From Methanoregula sp. (GTDB lineage: Archaea > Halobacteriota > Methanomicrobia > Methanomicrobiales > Methanospirillaceae): 8,361 nucleotides of DNA. The notes below the pieces were generated by a model. That model saw nothing but the letters and a program-made list of their open reading frames with translations. It did no database searches and was not told the origin of the DNA. The stretch lies in contig JAQTSH010000062.1 of assembly GCA_028711405.1 (NCBI GenBank), positions 1 to 8,361 of the forward strand. Reading direction: 5' to 3'. Position numbers and translations under genes: made by a program. Positions 6,689 to 8,361 of this stretch are shown in pieces. The stretch's first letter is position 1. Each line of letters opens with the position of its first letter.

Positions 6689-6764
6689 GCACTACCTGAC
6701 CATCATCCGTCCGTTGTAGTGCCCGAACTGCTCTGCCTTCCCGGTGTTGCGGGAAGACCGGCAG
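6689..6764. other. Two adjacent stem-loops upstream of the MerR regulator
   Basis: GCACTAC (6689-6695) pairs perfectly with GTAGTGC (6716-6722) around 20 bases. Next, CTTCCCG (6737-6743) pairs perfectly with CGGGAAG (6750-6756) around GTGTTG, and the stem can be extended by CTGC (6733-6736) with GCAG (6761-6764) across a 4-base bulge. Both lie inside the thioredoxin-like remnant, so they may be accidents of former coding sequence. No T-run follows on either strand. Confidence 0.4.
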
Positions 6765-6798
6765 GTTCCAGACTTTCTGTACCTTCCCCCGTGGCAGA

Positions 6799-6839
6799 CT
6801 GCGACACCCTATATCGTTTCCCGCAGCACACAGTACCGT
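6799..6839 (+). promoter_or_regulatory. Promoter of the MerR regulator with possible operator
   Basis: CCTATATCG (6808-6816) is a good TATA-like box about 30 bases before the ATG at 6844. It lies at the centre of an inverted repeat CTGCG (6799-6803) / CGCAG (6822-6826). AGTACCGT (6832-6839) covers the expected transcription start and also appears in the flavodoxin promoter. There is no SD site before the ATG, so translation from a leaderless or nearly leaderless mRNA is likely. Confidence 0.5.
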
Positions 6840-6843
6840 AACA

Positions 6844-7716
6844 ATGGCATTCGACCAGATTCCGATCGGAAAGTTCTCGCTCATCACGCGACTGAGCCAA
6901 AAAGCGCTCCGGTTGTACGATGAACGCGGGCTGCTCGTGCCGGAAGTCAAGGATCTCTGCACCGGGTACCGGTATTATGCGGGGACACAGATCGCACGTG
7001 GCGTCTCAATCAAGACGCTCTGCGGTCTTGGTTTCCCGCTGGGAGAGATCGATCGGCTTCTTGTGGCAAAGGATACGCACGACACCGCAACTATCCGGGA
7101 ACTGTTCAGCAAACGCCGGCGGGAGATCCGGTCTGAGGTGCACAGGTTACAGCATATCGAGGAGATCCTCGAGAACGAGGATACCTCTTTGGATCTGATG
7201 TACATGACGCAGAATGAACCCCTGATAAAAGATGTCCCATCTCAGCGGATTGTCGGGAAGAAAGGGACTGGTTCGTATAGTGAGACGATCTCTCGTTTGA
7301 TGTCCGACCTGTGCGGGCAGATCTTCTCGTGCGAGAACCAAAAGAACGGTCTTCATGTGACCGGACCGTTCATGACGCTGTATTACGATTGTGAATACCG
7401 GGAGAAGGATGCAATGATGGAATGCGCTGCTCCGATCTCCGGGAGGATGGTCCTTTCGGATCCTGTGATGGATGTGCGGACTCTGCCCGGCGGGAAATGT
7501 CTCACGCTCATCCACAAAGGTCCGTACGCGAACCTTCACGAGGCGTGGAGCCGGATCGGTGCGTATGCTGAACAACACAATTTCGTGAGTACCGGGCTTC
7601 ACCGTGAAGTGTATCTCAATGATCCTAACGATGTGAGCGATGAGGAACTCCTCACCGAGCTACAGATACTCCAGATACCGGTGGAGGCGGCAGCACCCGG
7701 ACCAGCGGGCATCTGA
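6844..7716 (+). CDS. MerR-family regulator with GyrI-like effector-binding domain (BmrR type)
   Basis: A 290-residue transcription regulator. Residues 8-32 form the winged helix-turn-helix (IGKFSLITRLSQKALRLYDE, then GLL) and TGYRYY (40-45) is the characteristic wing. A long dimerisation helix spans about 82-112 (REIRSEVHRLQHIEEIL). Residues about 125-281 form a GyrI-like/AraC-type effector-binding domain with VTGPFMTLYYD (172-182), HKGPYANLHEAW (224-235) and a C-terminal LQIPV-like strand. This is the layout of BmrR, in which the C-terminal domain binds lipophilic cations and drugs; the ligand here cannot be told from sequence. The ATG is preferred because the HTH begins eight residues later and a TATA-like box lies upstream; no SD is present. 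The following flavodoxin gene is a plausible target. MerR-BmrR proteins are mainly bacterial, so an old transfer is possible, although codon use is like its neighbours. Confidence 0.92.
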   Translation: MAFDQIPIGKFSLITRLSQKALRLYDERGLLVPEVKDLCTGYRYYAGTQIARGVSIKTLCGLGFPLGEIDRLLVAKDTHDTATIRELFSKRRREIRSEVHRLQHIEEILENEDTSLDLMYMTQNEPLIKDVPSQRIVGKKGTGSYSETISRLMSDLCGQIFSCENQKNGLHVTGPFMTLYYDCEYREKDAMMECAAPISGRMVLSDPVMDVRTLPGGKCLTLIHKGPYANLHEAWSRIGAYAEQHNFVSTGLHREVYLNDPNDVSDEELLTELQILQIPVEAAAPGPAGI

Positions 7717-7733
7717 AAAACTCCCGGTGACAC

Positions 7734-7754
7734 TTTTTTTGAGTTTTTAATTTT
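7734..7754 (+). terminator. T-run terminator after the MerR regulator
   Basis: T7 (7734-7740), T5 (7744-7748) and T4 (7751-7754) follow the TGA at 7714-7716 within 40 bases. This is a typical archaeal oligo-T termination region, and indicates the flavodoxin gene is transcribed separately. Confidence 0.65.
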
Positions 7755-7776
7755 CGCGGGGAAACCGGGGGATCAA

Positions 7777-7793
7777 CCGGAAGGATCTTCCGG
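7777..7793. repeat. 17-base palindrome downstream of the MerR regulator
   Basis: CCGGAAG (7777-7783) and CTTCCGG (7787-7793) are exact reverse complements with GAT between them. It follows the T-runs and lies 125 bases before the flavodoxin start, so it may be a protein-binding site or a hairpin. Function is not known. Confidence 0.45.
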
Positions 7794-7822
7794 GCGGATC
7801 ACTCTGGGGAGCACGGATGAGT

Positions 7823-7908
7823 ATCGTCAGGGATCGTCAGGTGCCGGGAAGATTTTGGACTGGTGCCGTACCGGGTTTTTTATGCTTCTTCGCGATCCAT
7901 AGTACCGT
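7823..7908 (+). promoter_or_regulatory. Flavodoxin promoter region with phased direct repeats
   Basis: ATCGTCAGG occurs twice, at 7823-7831 and 7833-7841, exactly 10 bases apart, and GGTGCCG occurs at 7840-7846 and 7862-7868, 22 bases apart; both spacings are whole helical turns. TTTTTTATGC (7876-7885) is the TATA candidate. AGTACCGT (7901-7908) covers the expected start site and matches the merR promoter. No SD precedes the ATG at 7918. Confidence 0.45.
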
Positions 7909-7917
7909 GATACCCTC

Positions 7918-8361
7918 ATGACTGGACGAATACTTGTCGCGTATGCATCGAAGAACGGGTCTACTGCGGAGATCGCGCAGGCGATAGGAAAGGAACTGCA
8001 ATCGGCGGGAAAGAGCGTTCGTGTCATCGAGATGAAGACGGTAAAAGCGTTCGAGGAGTACGATGCAGTCATTATTGGCGCACCGATCTACATGGGCAGT
8101 GTATTAGGCGATATGGGAACGTTTACCGGGCGCTACGGTTCCGTGCTGGCAAAGGTACCGGTTGCGGCTTTCGTGGTCGGGATTGCGCCACAGGATCCAA
8201 AACCCGGCGCCCGTGAGGCGGCAATGGGATCGCTCGTAAAAGCCCTCGGGGGCGTGAAACCTGTGTCATCGGTGCTCTTTTCTGGCAATCTGGATCCGGC
8301 GAAGGTCAACTTTGTGATGCGCAAGTTCATGGAGATGGCAAAGATCCCGCTCGGGGACTTC
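7918..8361 (+). CDS. FMN flavodoxin, HemG-like family (partial, 3' end cut by window)
   Basis: An open frame of 148 codons runs from ATG at 7918 to the last base. The N-terminus RILVAYASKNGSTAEIAQAI (4-23) contains the FMN phosphate-binding loop SKNGST (11-16) following the first beta strand. YDAVIIGAPIYMGSV (48-62) is the second conserved flavodoxin element, and AAFVVGIAPQD (83-93) fits the third strand. The pattern with IYMGS and a C-terminal FMEMAKIPLGDF (137-148) is like the flavodoxin-domain family that includes menaquinone-dependent protoporphyrinogen oxidase HemG; members are about 150-185 residues, so only a short tail is missing. In methanogens such proteins are usually annotated simply as flavodoxins, and a role as electron carrier is inferred. 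An upstream GTG (7908) in another frame stops at once. There is no SD, so the start depends on a short leader. Confidence 0.9.
   Translation, partial: MTGRILVAYASKNGSTAEIAQAIGKELQSAGKSVRVIEMKTVKAFEEYDAVIIGAPIYMGSVLGDMGTFTGRYGSVLAKVPVAAFVVGIAPQDPKPGAREAAMGSLVKALGGVKPVSSVLFSGNLDPAKVNFVMRKFMEMAKIPLGDF

Larger units (their letters stand above)
6561..6770 (-). pseudogene. Probable remnant of a thioredoxin-like gene
   Basis: Two minus-strand segments in different frames recall the middle of thioredoxin, in the right order. Segment one (6763 down to 6698) reads C-R at the place of the active-site CR, then EQF..YNGRMMV; the spacing of 15 residues from C to Y is close to E. coli thioredoxin (CR...DEYQGK). 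A TGG (6768-6770) just before could be the active-site Trp, but the usual CGPC is disrupted. Segment two (6665 down to 6600) reads SFVKMNPELQAK and GVMSIP, matching the family's FVKVN..NPELA.KYGV.SIP. Codons are GC-rich at position three (19 of 22 in segment one). A frame change, about 30 extra bases with stops between the segments, and loss of the C-terminal part after SIP (stop TAA at 6561) mean no working protein. This is judged by eye only. Confidence 0.45.

Noticed and set aside
6604..6699. 31-codon plus-strand frame in the YHS-merR gap
   Set aside because: No SD site, no recognisable motif, and it lies opposite the thioredoxin-like remnant.

Overview
The window looks like a piece of chromosome from a methanogenic archaeon of the Methanomicrobiales, closest in style to Methanoregula or its relatives. 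This is an inference from the following: moderately high GC with GC-rich third codon positions; AT-rich TATA-like boxes about 25-35 bases before several starts; T-run stops instead of classical terminators; start codons without a Shine-Dalgarno (SD) site beside genes with strong GGAGG-type sites; and a histidine kinase of the kind abundant in methanogens (H-box with RHDILNQ, REC domain ending in GADFYIQKGGDP).

Layout. Bases 1-156 are the 3' end of an unrecognised plus-strand gene. A 309-base gap with hairpins leads to hppA (466-2514, plus), a complete membrane pyrophosphatase with the K+-independent, H+-pumping signature. It converges on a large minus-strand gene (2708-5617) for a soluble REC-PAS-(PAS)x3-histidine kinase, in which three PAS modules are a 483-bp tandem repeat. 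Further along the minus strand are a single-domain fasciclin (FAS1) protein (5720-6160, GTG start, strong SD) and a very small YHS-domain protein (about 6342-6527). The roughly 300 bases upstream of the YHS gene contain what I read as the remains of a thioredoxin gene on the minus strand. The plus strand resumes with a BmrR-like MerR-family regulator (6844-7716) and the first 148 codons of an FMN flavodoxin of the HemG-like type (7918 to the window end).

How it works together. HppA would recover energy from biosynthetic pyrophosphate as a proton gradient. The kinase is a cytosolic signalling hub with no separate response regulator in the window. The right-hand block has a redox and metal flavour: YHS protein, relic thioredoxin, effector-binding MerR regulator and flavodoxin. 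The merR and flavodoxin promoters share the 8-mer AGTACCGT at the same distance from their TATA boxes, which hints at co-regulation. The strongest unusual observations are the mosaic PAS triplication, the thioredoxin relic and this shared promoter element. I saw no CRISPR array, insertion sequence, rRNA or intact tRNA.
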